From NCBI GenBank assembly GCA_030527765.1, contig JAUNAE010000023.1, positions 5,181 through 22,661 on the forward strand: a stretch of DNA of 17,481 nucleotides, in the 5' to 3' direction. The stretch's first letter is position 1. Every line of letters begins with the position of its first letter. This DNA comes from Eubacteriales bacterium. GTDB lineage: Bacteria; Bacillota_A; Clostridia; Lachnospirales; Lachnospiraceae. A program made the position numbers and the translations under genes. Shown piece by piece: positions 7,805-15,217 of the stretch. The notes under the pieces are model-generated. The model did no database searches and was not told the origin of the DNA. It worked only from the letters and a program-made list of their open reading frames with translations.

Positions 7805-8866
7805 ATGAAGTACATTCCAACAAAGGATGCGGTTGGTGCAATTCTCTGTCACGATATTACCCGGATTATCCCAGGGGTGACGAAGGATGCAGTGTTCCGC
7901 AAAGGACATATTGTAAGAGAGGAGGATATCCCGGTTCTTTTAAGCGTGGGTAAGGAGAATCTCTATGTCTGGGAATCCGAGGAAGGAATGCTGCATGAAA
8001 ACGATGCTGCGCAGATTCTTTACGAGATGTGCAAAAACGACCATATGTCTCCTTCCGAAGTAAAAGAAGGAAAAATAGAACTTCTTGCCCAGTGTGACGG
8101 ACTTTTGAAAGTGCATAGAGAAGGTTTATACGCGGTGAATCATTTCGGAGAAATGATGATTGCCTCAAGGCACACAAACATTCCGGTCAAAAAAGGAGAA
8201 CGTCTTGCGGGAATGCGAGTGATTCCTCTTGTTATTTCCGAAGAAAAAATGAAGAGAGCCAAAGAGGCGGCAATGGAAGAGACAGAAGGGAAGCCGATGC
8301 TTTCCCTTCTTCCTTTCCGACACAAAAAAGTGGGAATTGTCACAACCGGAAGTGAAGTGTTCCATGGAAGAATTAAGGATACCTTTACCCCGATTCTGAG
8401 AGAAAAGTTATCGGAGTTTGACACAGAAGTCATCGCCCATGAAATCTGCGATGACAAGGATCAGGAAGTAACCGCAGCCATTTTGAGAATGATCGGTCAT
8501 GGGGCGGATATGGTTCTCTGTACCGGTGGTATGAGTGTGGATCCAGATGACCGTACGCCGCTTGCGATCAAAAATACGGGTGCACGGATTGTGTCCTATG
8601 GCGCACCGGTTCTTCCGGGAGCCATGTTCCTTCTTTCCTATCTTAATGTGCCGGAAGAAGAGAATAAGACACGGGAAGTCGTGATTATGGGGCTTCCGGG
8701 ATGTGTCATGTATGCAAAGCGCACGATCTTCGATTTGATTCTTCCAAGAGTGATGGCAGATGATCCTGTGACAGGAGAAGAATTGTCTGCGCTTGGAATG
8801 GGCGGCCTTTGCATGAACTGTCCGGTTTGTATTTTCCCGAATTGTGGATTCGGAAAAGGAATGTGA
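7805..8866 (+). CDS. MoeA-like molybdopterin-binding protein with C-terminal Cys motif
   Basis: A 353-residue protein whose middle part (about residues 170-315) is the MoeA/MogA-type molybdopterin-binding domain, with VGIVTTGSEVFHGRI and TGGMSVDPDDRTP. The N-terminal part (KYIPTKDAVGAILCHDI...FRKGHIVREEDIPVLL) resembles a reduced MoeA N-terminal region. It is shorter than canonical MoeA (about 400 residues). The C-terminus carries four cysteines, C336, C339, C342 and C347 in CMNCPVCIFPNCGFGKG, a motif recalled from clostridial relatives and suggestive of metal or Fe-S binding. Likely role: molybdenum insertion into adenylylated molybdopterin or delivery of the cofactor to a hydroxylase-type enzyme. 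AAGGA 7 nt upstream supports the ATG. Sits between the aminotransferase and moaC in one operon. Confidence 0.85.
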   Translation: MKYIPTKDAVGAILCHDITRIIPGVTKDAVFRKGHIVREEDIPVLLSVGKENLYVWESEEGMLHENDAAQILYEMCKNDHMSPSEVKEGKIELLAQCDGLLKVHREGLYAVNHFGEMMIASRHTNIPVKKGERLAGMRVIPLVISEEKMKRAKEAAMEETEGKPMLSLLPFRHKKVGIVTTGSEVFHGRIKDTFTPILREKLSEFDTEVIAHEICDDKDQEVTAAILRMIGHGADMVLCTGGMSVDPDDRTPLAIKNTGARIVSYGAPVLPGAMFLLSYLNVPEEENKTREVVIMGLPGCVMYAKRTIFDLILPRVMADDPVTGEELSALGMGGLCMNCPVCIFPNCGFGKGM

Positions 8867-8930
8867 ATGTCCGCATTACTGTTTTTTACTAAAAAGGTGA
8901 GAAGAAAGAAAAAGATATCAGGAGTTTGAC

Positions 8931-9410
8931 ATGGATTTTACTCATATAGATTCCCAGGGGAATGTTCATATGGTAGATGTGACAGCCAAGGAAGATACTG
9001 TGCGAACAGCCGTGGCCGGCGGCAGAATCCATATGTCCCGGGAATGTCTCGAAAAAATAAAGGAAGGCAGAATGAAGAAGGGGGACGTGCTCACAACAGC
9101 GCAGATTGCCGGAATTATGGGTGCCAAGCGGTGTTCGGACCTCATTCCTCTATGTCATCCACTTCCCTTGTCAAAACTTACACTGGAGTTTGAGATTCTG
9201 GAGGATACAGACGAAATCAAGTGTGTTTGTACGGCGGTGACAACAGGAAAAACAGGTGTGGAAATGGAAGCTCTCACAGGCGTGAGCACTGCACTTCTGA
9301 CGGTTTATGACATGTGTAAGGCAGTGGATCGCTCTATGGAGATCAGACAGATTCATCTTATTAAGAAATCAGGAGGCAAAAGTGGTGACTATGTTTCCGA
9401 AGAAGAATAA
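8931..9410 (+). CDS. moaC: Cyclic pyranopterin monophosphate synthase MoaC
   Basis: This 159-residue protein converts the MoaA product 3',8-cyclo-GTP to cyclic pyranopterin monophosphate (precursor Z), the second step of molybdenum cofactor synthesis. Diagnostic stretches are LIPLCHPLPLSKL (residues 71-83), EMEALTGVSTALLTVYDMCKAVD (113-133, with K130 matching the catalytic lysine of the E. coli enzyme) and KKSGGKSG near the C-terminus. Length is as expected for the family. AGGAG seven bases before the ATG fixes the start. The gene follows the MoeA-like gene after 64 nt and precedes moaA by 18 nt. Confidence 0.97.
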   Translation: MDFTHIDSQGNVHMVDVTAKEDTVRTAVAGGRIHMSRECLEKIKEGRMKKGDVLTTAQIAGIMGAKRCSDLIPLCHPLPLSKLTLEFEILEDTDEIKCVCTAVTTGKTGVEMEALTGVSTALLTVYDMCKAVDRSMEIRQIHLIKKSGGKSGDYVSEEE

Positions 9411-9428
9411 GGGGCAGGAAGACGTCTT

Positions 9429-10406
9429 ATGAGAGATCAGTTTGGAAGAGAAATTGATTATATGAGAATTTCCGTGACGGACAGATGCAATCTTCGTTGT
9501 CGCTACTGTATGCCGGAAGATTTCAAATGGAATGAGGAAAAACGTATTCTTACCTATGAAGAGATCCTTCGAATTTGCAGACAGGCGGTTTCCCTTGGGA
9601 TTCACCACTATAAAATTACCGGAGGAGAGCCTCTGGTACGCCCGGGAATTACAGGTTTTTTGAAGAAACTTCACCGTGTTCCGGGAGTGGAAACTGTAAC
9701 TCTTACGACGAACGGTGTTCTGATTGAGGAAGCACTTCCGGGGCTTCTGGATGCCGGAATAGATGGAGTGAATATCAGTCTCGATACAACGGATCCTGAG
9801 AAATACCATTCATTAACAGGAAAAGACTGCCAAAAAGAAGTGGTGGATAGTAATTATGCCTGTGCAGATCGTGGGATTGCTACGAAAGTGAATTGTGTAC
9901 TGCTAAAAGACAATAAAAATGAAATTCTCTCTTTAGCAGAGCTCGCAGAGAAAATCCCGGTGGATGTGCGCTTTATAGAGTTGATGCCTCTGGGGGTTGG
10001 AACAGCAGAAGAAGGCATTTCCCGGAAGGAAGCCAGAGAGATTCTTATTGAAAAATATCCGGATCTGACTCTATGTAAAAATGTTCCAAGGCACATGTAT
10101 GGAAATGGACCGGCGCATTATGAGACTTCGGAACATCTGATAGGAAAAATAGGCTGGATTGATGCGGTGAGTCATGGATTCTGTGACCAATGCAACCGTA
10201 TTCGATTGACAAGTGCAGGGATGTTGAAGCCCTGCCTTTGTTTTGGTGAAAGTACGGATTTGAAAACATTGCTGAGAGAGGGTTGTGAGGATCTGAAGCT
10301 TCAAAAGGTTATGAAGGATGCAATCAATCACAAACCGAGAAAACACTGTTTTGGGATGAGAGACGAGATTACGGAAAAACATTCCATGGCAGAGATAGGA
10401 GGATAA
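9429..10406 (+). CDS. moaA: GTP 3',8-cyclase MoaA (radical SAM)
   Basis: A 325-residue radical S-adenosylmethionine enzyme catalysing the first step of molybdenum cofactor synthesis from GTP. The N-terminal cluster motif is C20, C24, C27 (CNLRCRYC), followed by the SAM-binding KITGGEPLVRP. The second 4Fe-4S cluster, which binds GTP, is expected at C252, C255 and C269 in CDQC...LKPC. The protein ends in GG, the conserved MoaA tail needed for activity. Start chosen at ATG 9429 with AGGA about 9 nt upstream; RDQFGREIDYMRISVTDRCN is the usual MoaA opening. Directly followed by the MOSC-MogA gene. Confidence 0.97.
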   Translation: MRDQFGREIDYMRISVTDRCNLRCRYCMPEDFKWNEEKRILTYEEILRICRQAVSLGIHHYKITGGEPLVRPGITGFLKKLHRVPGVETVTLTTNGVLIEEALPGLLDAGIDGVNISLDTTDPEKYHSLTGKDCQKEVVDSNYACADRGIATKVNCVLLKDNKNEILSLAELAEKIPVDVRFIELMPLGVGTAEEGISRKEAREILIEKYPDLTLCKNVPRHMYGNGPAHYETSEHLIGKIGWIDAVSHGFCDQCNRIRLTSAGMLKPCLCFGESTDLKTLLREGCEDLKLQKVMKDAINHKPRKHCFGMRDEITEKHSMAEIGG

Positions 10407-10407
10407 C

Positions 10408-11358
10408 GTGGGAATCATCAGAGGAATATGTGTTTCTGAAAAGAGAGGAACCCAGAAGCATCCTGTAGAAGATATTCTTCTTAGGAAGGATTTTGGTCTG
10501 GAAGGGGATGCCCACGGAGGAAACTGGCACAGGCAGGTCAGCCTCCTTGGCATTGAAAAAATAGAAGAGTTTCAAAAACGGGGAGCAGAGGTACATCCGG
10601 GATCCTTTGGAGAAAATATCATTGTAGAAGGATTGGATCTTGCATCCCTTCCGGTGGGGACGCAATTTCGGGCAGGGGAGGCACTCCTGGAACTGACCCA
10701 GATTGGAAAGGACTGCCATAGTCACTGCACCATTTACCATTCTGTCGGAGATTGTATCATGCCGAGAGAGGGAGTGTTTGCAAGAGTACTGAAAAGCGGC
10801 CGCATTCATGTGGGGGATGAAATCTGCATTTCGAAAAGGGAAACGCCATTTCCCTGGCAGGCTGCGGTCATTACCTTGTCTGATAAGGGCGCTGCCGGAG
10901 AGAGGGAGGACAAGAGTGGACCGTACATTGCCAATCGCCTCAAAGAAGAAGGGTACTGTGTGGTAGAACAGATCCTCCTTCCGGATGATCAGACGCAGCT
11001 TGAGAAGGCACTGATTCGGCTTTGTGATCAGAGACAGCCGGATCTGATTCTGACAACCGGGGGAACAGGATTTGGTCCGAGAGATACGACTCCGGAGGCA
11101 ACCCTTTCGGTGGCTCACAGGCTTGTTCCGGGAATTGCCGAGGCCATTCGGGCGGAAAGCCTGAAGATCACTCCCCATGCAATGCTTGGAAGAGGGGTCT
11201 CTGTTATTCGGGGAAAAACCCTCATTATCAATCTTCCGGGAAGCCCGAAGGCCTGTCGGGAATCCATGGATGTATTTATGGGAGTGATCCCACATGGAAT
11301 GGGACTTCTCAGGGACGAAGTTCGCGACTGTGGGGAACCATTTATTCGAAATGTATGA
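10408..11358 (+). CDS. MOSC domain fused to MogA/MoaB molybdopterin adenylyltransferase
   Basis: A two-domain protein of 316 residues. Residues 1 to about 142 are a MOSC domain (LEGDAHGG.WHRQVSLL, GSFGENI, and C103-H104-x-x-C107 in GKDCHSHC), a family that handles sulfur on the molybdenum cofactor or binds it. Residues about 150-312 are a MogA/MoaB domain with AVITLSDKG, TTGGTGFGPRDTTPEAT (216-232) and LPGSPKACRE (276-285), which adenylylates molybdopterin before metal insertion. Translation starts at GTG 10408, one base after the moaA stop, with GGAGG overlapping the end of moaA, so the two are translationally coupled. No frame change or stop lies between the domains, so the fusion is real. 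Last gene before the 194-nt gap to modA. Confidence 0.93.
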   Translation: MGIIRGICVSEKRGTQKHPVEDILLRKDFGLEGDAHGGNWHRQVSLLGIEKIEEFQKRGAEVHPGSFGENIIVEGLDLASLPVGTQFRAGEALLELTQIGKDCHSHCTIYHSVGDCIMPREGVFARVLKSGRIHVGDEICISKRETPFPWQAAVITLSDKGAAGEREDKSGPYIANRLKEEGYCVVEQILLPDDQTQLEKALIRLCDQRQPDLILTTGGTGFGPRDTTPEATLSVAHRLVPGIAEAIRAESLKITPHAMLGRGVSVIRGKTLIINLPGSPKACRESMDVFMGVIPHGMGLLRDEVRDCGEPFIRNV

Positions 11359-11374
11359 TTCCTGTTTTGAGGAG

Positions 11375-11415
11375 TCAAATGGATATTCGCAATCCGCTTC
11401 GCTACTGTTCGGTTA
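11375..11415 (-). repeat. Dispersed hairpin repeat, copy 4
   Basis: On the minus strand the 28-nt core (11375-11402) matches copy 1 except for one G-to-A change (CCATTTGA for CCGTTTGA), which turns a G-U pair into a G-A mismatch. As in copy 1 it has GTAG at the 5' base and AACCGAA just upstream (to 11415). It lies between the cofactor synthesis genes and modA, antisense to them. Confidence 0.85.
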
Positions 11416-11441
11416 AATCGCGAATCTCGTAAGAATATAGA
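11413..11441 (+). promoter_or_regulatory. Candidate promoter of modABC
   Basis: TTAAAT (11413-11418), 17 nt and TATAGA (11436-11441) form a plausible but non-consensus promoter, giving a leader of about 105 nt. The -35 box overlaps the edge of repeat copy 4. Confidence 0.4.
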
Positions 11442-11487
11442 GCAAAATCCTATCGCAAACCAGATTGAAAGAATCCGATTGACCTGA

Positions 11488-11514
11488 GTAACTGTGGAGG
11501 TACTGAACAGTTAC
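11488..11514. promoter_or_regulatory. 8-bp dyad in the modA leader
   Basis: GTAACTGT and ACAGTTAC form a perfect 8-bp inverted repeat around 11 nt that include GGAGG. It lies 38 nt before the modA start. It may be an operator for a molybdate-responsive regulator or a leader hairpin; it does not look like the E. coli ModE site. Confidence 0.4.
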
Positions 11515-11552
11515 GAACAAATGAAGGATATGCATATAAGGAGGAAACGATC

Positions 11553-12386
11553 ATGAAAAAGAATATGATTTACAAAATGGCTGTTCCGGCAACCGTAATG
11601 AGTCTGCTTGGCATGGGTCTGACGCCGGTTATGGCAGGGGATACAGAGCAGCAAGAGCTGATTGTTTTTGCGGCAGCCTCTATGACAGAAACTCTGGAAG
11701 AACTGAAAGAAGTTTATGAGGCAAGCCATTCGGACATTACTCTGACTTACAATTTCGATTCTTCCGGTACGTTGAAAACCCAGATTCAGGAAGGTGCAGA
11801 CTGCGATATTTTCATCTCTGCCGGACAGAAACAGATGGATCAGCTGGACAAAAATGCATCTGCGGAGGTAAATACGGAAGGACTGGACTACGTTCTTGAG
11901 GATACGAGGGTGGATCTTCTGGAGAACAAAGTCTCTCTCTGCGTATCAGAGACGAGCAAATTTGAGATCAAAAACTTCGATGAACTTGCAGAAGCATTGA
12001 AGAACGAAGAGATTCTTTTTGCCATGGGAAACAGTGACGTTCCTGTAGGACAGTATACCCAGAAGATTCTGAAGCACTATGAACTGGATGAGGAAGCACT
12101 GGCATCTGAGGGCAAAATTACCTATGGAACGAATGTAAAAGAAGTAACAACACAGATTTCGGAAGGATCTGTAGACTGCGGTGTTGTCTATGGAACCGAT
12201 GCGTACAGTGCAGGACTGACTCCTGTGGATTATGGTACCGAGAAAATGTGCGGAAGGGTCATTTATCCGGCAGCGGTTCTAAATACCACTCACGCAGAAA
12301 AGGAAGCTGAGGAATTTCTTACTTATCTGCGTTCTGATGAAGCTATGAATATTTTTGAAAGTGTAGGATTTGCCAGAGGAGAATAA
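11553..12386 (+). CDS. modA: Molybdate ABC transporter substrate-binding protein ModA
   Basis: A 277-residue periplasmic-type binding protein that captures molybdate (or tungstate) outside the membrane. The mature part opens LIVFAAASMTETLEEL and continues with NFDSSGTLKTQIQEGADCDIFISA, both hallmark ModA stretches; GNSDVPVGQYTQKIL follows. The first ~28 residues are a signal peptide (MKKN..., hydrophobic core, likely cut after VMA at residue 28). There is no cysteine at or near the cleavage region, so no lipobox is visible, which is unusual for a Gram-positive binding protein. AAGGAGGAAACGATC gives a strong ribosome binding site. modB starts 2 nt after the stop. Confidence 0.95.
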   Translation: MKKNMIYKMAVPATVMSLLGMGLTPVMAGDTEQQELIVFAAASMTETLEELKEVYEASHSDITLTYNFDSSGTLKTQIQEGADCDIFISAGQKQMDQLDKNASAEVNTEGLDYVLEDTRVDLLENKVSLCVSETSKFEIKNFDELAEALKNEEILFAMGNSDVPVGQYTQKILKHYELDEEALASEGKITYGTNVKEVTTQISEGSVDCGVVYGTDAYSAGLTPVDYGTEKMCGRVIYPAAVLNTTHAEKEAEEFLTYLRSDEAMNIFESVGFARGE

Positions 12387-12388
12387 GA

Positions 12389-13069
12389 ATGATGGATCTG
12401 TATCCTTTGTGGAATTCCATTCGTATTGCAGCCATTACAGGAGTGATCGTCTTTTTTCTGGGGATTTTCATTGCCTATTATGTATCAAAGCTTCCGGGAA
12501 TCTGGAAAGGAATTCTGGACGTGATTCTGACACTTCCCATGGTTCTTCCCCCAACGGTATCCGGATATTTCCTTCTGCGTATCTTTGGGCTGAAGCGGCC
12601 TTTCGGACAGTTTCTTGCCCGATATGGGATCCGGTTTGTTATGACGTGGTATGGAGGAATACTGGCAGCTGTTATCGTTGCCTTTCCTCTGATGTATCGG
12701 ACTGCCAGAGGAGCTTTTGAATCCTTTGATGAGACCTACGCTTATGCGGGACAGACTCTGGGACTCTCGAATACATGGATTTTCTGGAGGGTACGCATGC
12801 CGGCCTGCCGTCAGGGAATTCTTGCTGGACTTGTTCTTGCCTTCGCGAGAGCTCTTGGAGAGTACGGGGCGACGGCTATGCTGATTGGCTATACTCCCGG
12901 CAGAACCGCCACGATTTCCACGACGGTTTATCAGCTCTGGCGAACCAATGACGAAAAGGGAGCAATGATCTGGGTGCTTTTGAATATTGGAATGTCCCTT
13001 ATTGTCATGCTTTCTTTGAATCTTCTGGAAATGAAAGGACGAAGCAGGAAGAAAAGGAGGGGGTCATGA
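12389..13069 (+). CDS. modB: Molybdate ABC transporter permease ModB
   Basis: A 226-residue integral membrane protein with about five hydrophobic segments, forming the membrane channel of the molybdate importer. TLPMVLPPTVSGYFLL near residue 50 and the cytoplasmic coupling loop with ALGEYGATAMLIGYTPGRT (around residues 155-173) are ModB features. The C-terminus is short and basic (KGRSRKKRRGS). GAGGAG at the end of modA serves as ribosome binding site for the ATG at 12389; the following ATG codon is an alternative start one residue later. The stop overlaps the modC start by 4 nt (ATGA), implying translational coupling. Confidence 0.95.
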   Translation: MMDLYPLWNSIRIAAITGVIVFFLGIFIAYYVSKLPGIWKGILDVILTLPMVLPPTVSGYFLLRIFGLKRPFGQFLARYGIRFVMTWYGGILAAVIVAFPLMYRTARGAFESFDETYAYAGQTLGLSNTWIFWRVRMPACRQGILAGLVLAFARALGEYGATAMLIGYTPGRTATISTTVYQLWRTNDEKGAMIWVLLNIGMSLIVMLSLNLLEMKGRSRKKRRGS

Positions 13070-14112
13070 GCCTTTTGGTTGATATCGAAAAGGATTACGG
13101 AGATTTCTGTCTTTCCTGCCATTTGCAATCGGAAAAAGGAGTTCTGGGACTTCTGGGTGCTTCCGGTTCCGGAAAAACCATGATTCTGAAATGCATCGCG
13201 GGAATTGTGACACCGGATCGGGGAAAAATTATTCTAAATGGAAGAACACTGTTTGACAGTGAGCAGAAGGTGAACCTTCCACCTCAGAAAAGAAAGGTCG
13301 GATACCTGTTTCAGAATTACGGCCTGTTCCCAAATATGACTCTCGAAAAAAATATTCTCTGCGGAATTCAATGGGAGAAGGATAAGAATAAGCGTGCAGT
13401 GCGGGCACAGGAAATGATTCATAAAATGGAGCTTACAGGGCTTGAGAAACGTAAGCCGGATGAACTGTCCGGAGGTCAGCAGCAGAGAACGGCTCTTGCG
13501 AGAATTCTTGTGGGACAGCCGGAGATTCTTCTGTTGGATGAACCATTCTCGGCACTGGATGCCTTTCTTCGAGACCGCCTTGTGGCGAATCTGAAACATA
13601 CTTTAGTGGAGTATGGAAAAGATGTGATTCTCGTAACCCACAGCAGAGACGAGATTTACCGGCTCTGTCAGGAAACAGCCCTGATCTCTGAAGGAAAAAT
13701 CCTGAATCAGGGAAAAGTAAACGAGATCTTTGCATCTCCCGGAAGTATCCGGGGAGCAAATCTTACAGGATGCAAAAATATTTCGAAGGCCGTCAAAACA
13801 GGAGAAAAAGAAGTGCATGTTCCAGGGTGGAATATGACCTTTCAGACGGAGAATCCGGTGGGAGAACATTTGGCGGCGATTGGAATCCGTGCACATTATT
13901 TTGATCCGGAACTGGAAGAGAACAGCGGTGAAGTCGAATTTCTGGAAGAAATCGAAGAACCCTTTGAATGGATTCTCAAATTCCGTTATGTGCATGGGAA
14001 GGAGTCTGAACCGGACTTGTGGTGGAGACTGCCCAAAGATCGAAGAAGCGAGCAGTTTCCGAAAAAACTGGGGATTGCTCCCCAAAATATCATGTTGTTG
14101 TATGAGGATTGA
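13066..14112 (+). CDS. modC: Molybdate ABC transporter ATPase ModC
   Basis: A 348-residue ABC ATPase energising the ModB channel. Walker A is GASGSGKT (31-38), the Q-loop is Q83, the signature is LSGGQ (134-138), Walker B is LLLDEP (155-160) and the H-loop is H192. After about residue 230 there is a C-terminal extension (AAIGIRAHYFDPE...) in the place of the molybdate-binding or TOBE regulatory domain of ModC; it is poorly conserved by eye and may be degenerate. Length is close to E. coli ModC. The start overlaps modB by 4 nt. The AEC carrier gene follows after 5 nt. Confidence 0.93.
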   Translation: MSLLVDIEKDYGDFCLSCHLQSEKGVLGLLGASGSGKTMILKCIAGIVTPDRGKIILNGRTLFDSEQKVNLPPQKRKVGYLFQNYGLFPNMTLEKNILCGIQWEKDKNKRAVRAQEMIHKMELTGLEKRKPDELSGGQQQRTALARILVGQPEILLLDEPFSALDAFLRDRLVANLKHTLVEYGKDVILVTHSRDEIYRLCQETALISEGKILNQGKVNEIFASPGSIRGANLTGCKNISKAVKTGEKEVHVPGWNMTFQTENPVGEHLAAIGIRAHYFDPELEENSGEVEFLEEIEEPFEWILKFRYVHGKESEPDLWWRLPKDRRSEQFPKKLGIAPQNIMLLYED

Positions 14113-14117
14113 CGTAG

Positions 14118-15065
14118 ATGGAAAACTTTATCTTTAGTATCAATGCGACGGCACCGGTCTTTCTCATGATGTGCCTGGGATACTTGTTAAAACGAATTCA
14201 CTGGATGGAGGAAGAGTTTGCGCTGAAGATCAACTCCTTTGTGTTCAAAGTTCCGCTGCCGGTGCTGCTGTTTTACCAGCTTGGCAGTGCGGATTTTGTG
14301 GATTCCTGGGATGGAAAATTCGTAGGATTCTGCTTTTTGTCCACTGTACTAAGTATTCTGCTTGTAGCCGGGGTTTCCTTTCTTGCTGTCAGAGAAGGAA
14401 AACAGAGAGGCGAGTTTATTCAGGCTTCTTATCGAAGCAGTGCGGCGATTCTCGGAATTGCGTATATTACGAACATTTATGGTCAAACCGCCATGGCTCC
14501 CCTTATGATTCTTGGAGCAGTTCCATTGTACAATATTATGGCAGTGGTTGTTCTTACCGTTACATCCTCCGGATCCGGAAAGCTTGAGAAAGCGGTCCTT
14601 ATGAAAACTCTAAAAGGAATTCTTACAAATCCAATTATTCTGGGAATTCTGTTTGGCTTTTTGTGGTCACTGTCAGGAATTTCCTTTGGAAACATTGCTT
14701 CAAAGACGCTGACGAATATCGGGAATCTTGCAACACCCCTGGGACTTATGGCGATGGGGGCAAGTGTGGATTTCCAAAAGCTCAGTGGGGCTGTGAAACC
14801 TGCTCTGGTGGCAACGTTCTTTAAGCTTGTGGGACTTTGCATGATTTTTCTTCCCCTTGCTGTTATGTTTGGATTCCGGGGAGAGCAGCTTGTGGCGATT
14901 GTGGTGATGCTTGGTTCAGCAACTACTGTAACCAGTTATGTTATGGCAAAAAACATGGGGCATGAAGGATCACTTTCTTCCTGTGCCGTCATTTTAACAA
15001 CCATTCTCAGTTCCTTCACCCTGACCTTCTGGATCTTTTTCATACGAAGTATGGGTTGGATATAA
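14118..15065 (+). CDS. AEC-family (auxin efflux carrier-like) transporter
   Basis: A 315-residue polytopic membrane protein of the AEC family, with about ten hydrophobic segments in two halves. Typical features are the opening NATAPVFLMMCLGYLLKRIHWM, FVFKVPLPVLLFYQL, the middle polar loop, NPIILGILFGF, TPLGLMAMGASVDF and the last-half ATTVTSYVMAKNMGHE. Bacterial AEC members move organic anions such as malate or malonate, but most are uncharacterised, so the substrate cannot be given. GAGGA about 9 nt before ATG 14118 supports the start. The 5-nt gap after modC suggests cotranscription with the molybdate importer. No clear terminator follows it; an inverted repeat lies about 40 nt downstream. 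Confidence 0.88.
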   Translation: MENFIFSINATAPVFLMMCLGYLLKRIHWMEEEFALKINSFVFKVPLPVLLFYQLGSADFVDSWDGKFVGFCFLSTVLSILLVAGVSFLAVREGKQRGEFIQASYRSSAAILGIAYITNIYGQTAMAPLMILGAVPLYNIMAVVVLTVTSSGSGKLEKAVLMKTLKGILTNPIILGILFGFLWSLSGISFGNIASKTLTNIGNLATPLGLMAMGASVDFQKLSGAVKPALVATFFKLVGLCMIFLPLAVMFGFRGEQLVAIVVMLGSATTVTSYVMAKNMGHEGSLSSCAVILTTILSSFTLTFWIFFIRSMGWI

Positions 15066-15095
15066 AGGATATGGCAATGATTGTTGGAATACCTC

Positions 15096-15124
15096 TTGAT
15101 TTCTTTGCGGTTTTCGGTTATATT
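15096..15124 (+). promoter_or_regulatory. Candidate promoter of the small Imm59-like gene
   Basis: TTGATT (15096-15101), a 17-nt spacer and TATATT (15119-15124) form a reasonable vegetative promoter with a leader of about 87 nt. Confidence 0.5.
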
Positions 15125-15185
15125 ATAAGTAGTAATCAATACTACATGTAAAAATAATCAAAACCGCACAGCGAAAGTGCTTTTT
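15106..15185 (+). terminator. Nested inverted repeats, possible terminator of the AEC gene
   Basis: TGCGGTTTT (15106-15114) is the exact complement of AAAACCGCA (15160-15168), with GTAGTA/TACTAC nested inside around ATCAA. The last bases of the outer arm are also the left arm of a small hairpin (GCAC 15166-15169, GTGC 15177-15180) followed by five T. The 4-bp hairpin alone is a weak terminator, and the two structures cannot form together. Confidence 0.35.
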
Positions 15186-15217
15186 ATACGGACATTGTTC
15201 CGAGTCAGGAGGCTGTT

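Noticed and set aside
6594..7841. Long minus-strand open frame (415 codons) opposite the aminotransferase
   Set aside because: Shadow of a well-supported aminotransferase gene; His/Ile/Arg-rich translation with no recognisable motif.
11416..11552. Molybdenum cofactor riboswitch in the modA leader
   Set aside because: The conserved features I know of that RNA are not visible; only a simple 8-bp dyad was found.
11521..11556. 11-codon frame overlapping the modA start by ATGA
   Set aside because: No ribosome binding site at usable distance; the modA ribosome binding site lies inside it, so chance is the simpler explanation.
15112..15121. TTTCGGTTAT near 15112 as another repeat copy
   Set aside because: Only about nine bases match the outer part of the repeat and the hairpin core is absent.
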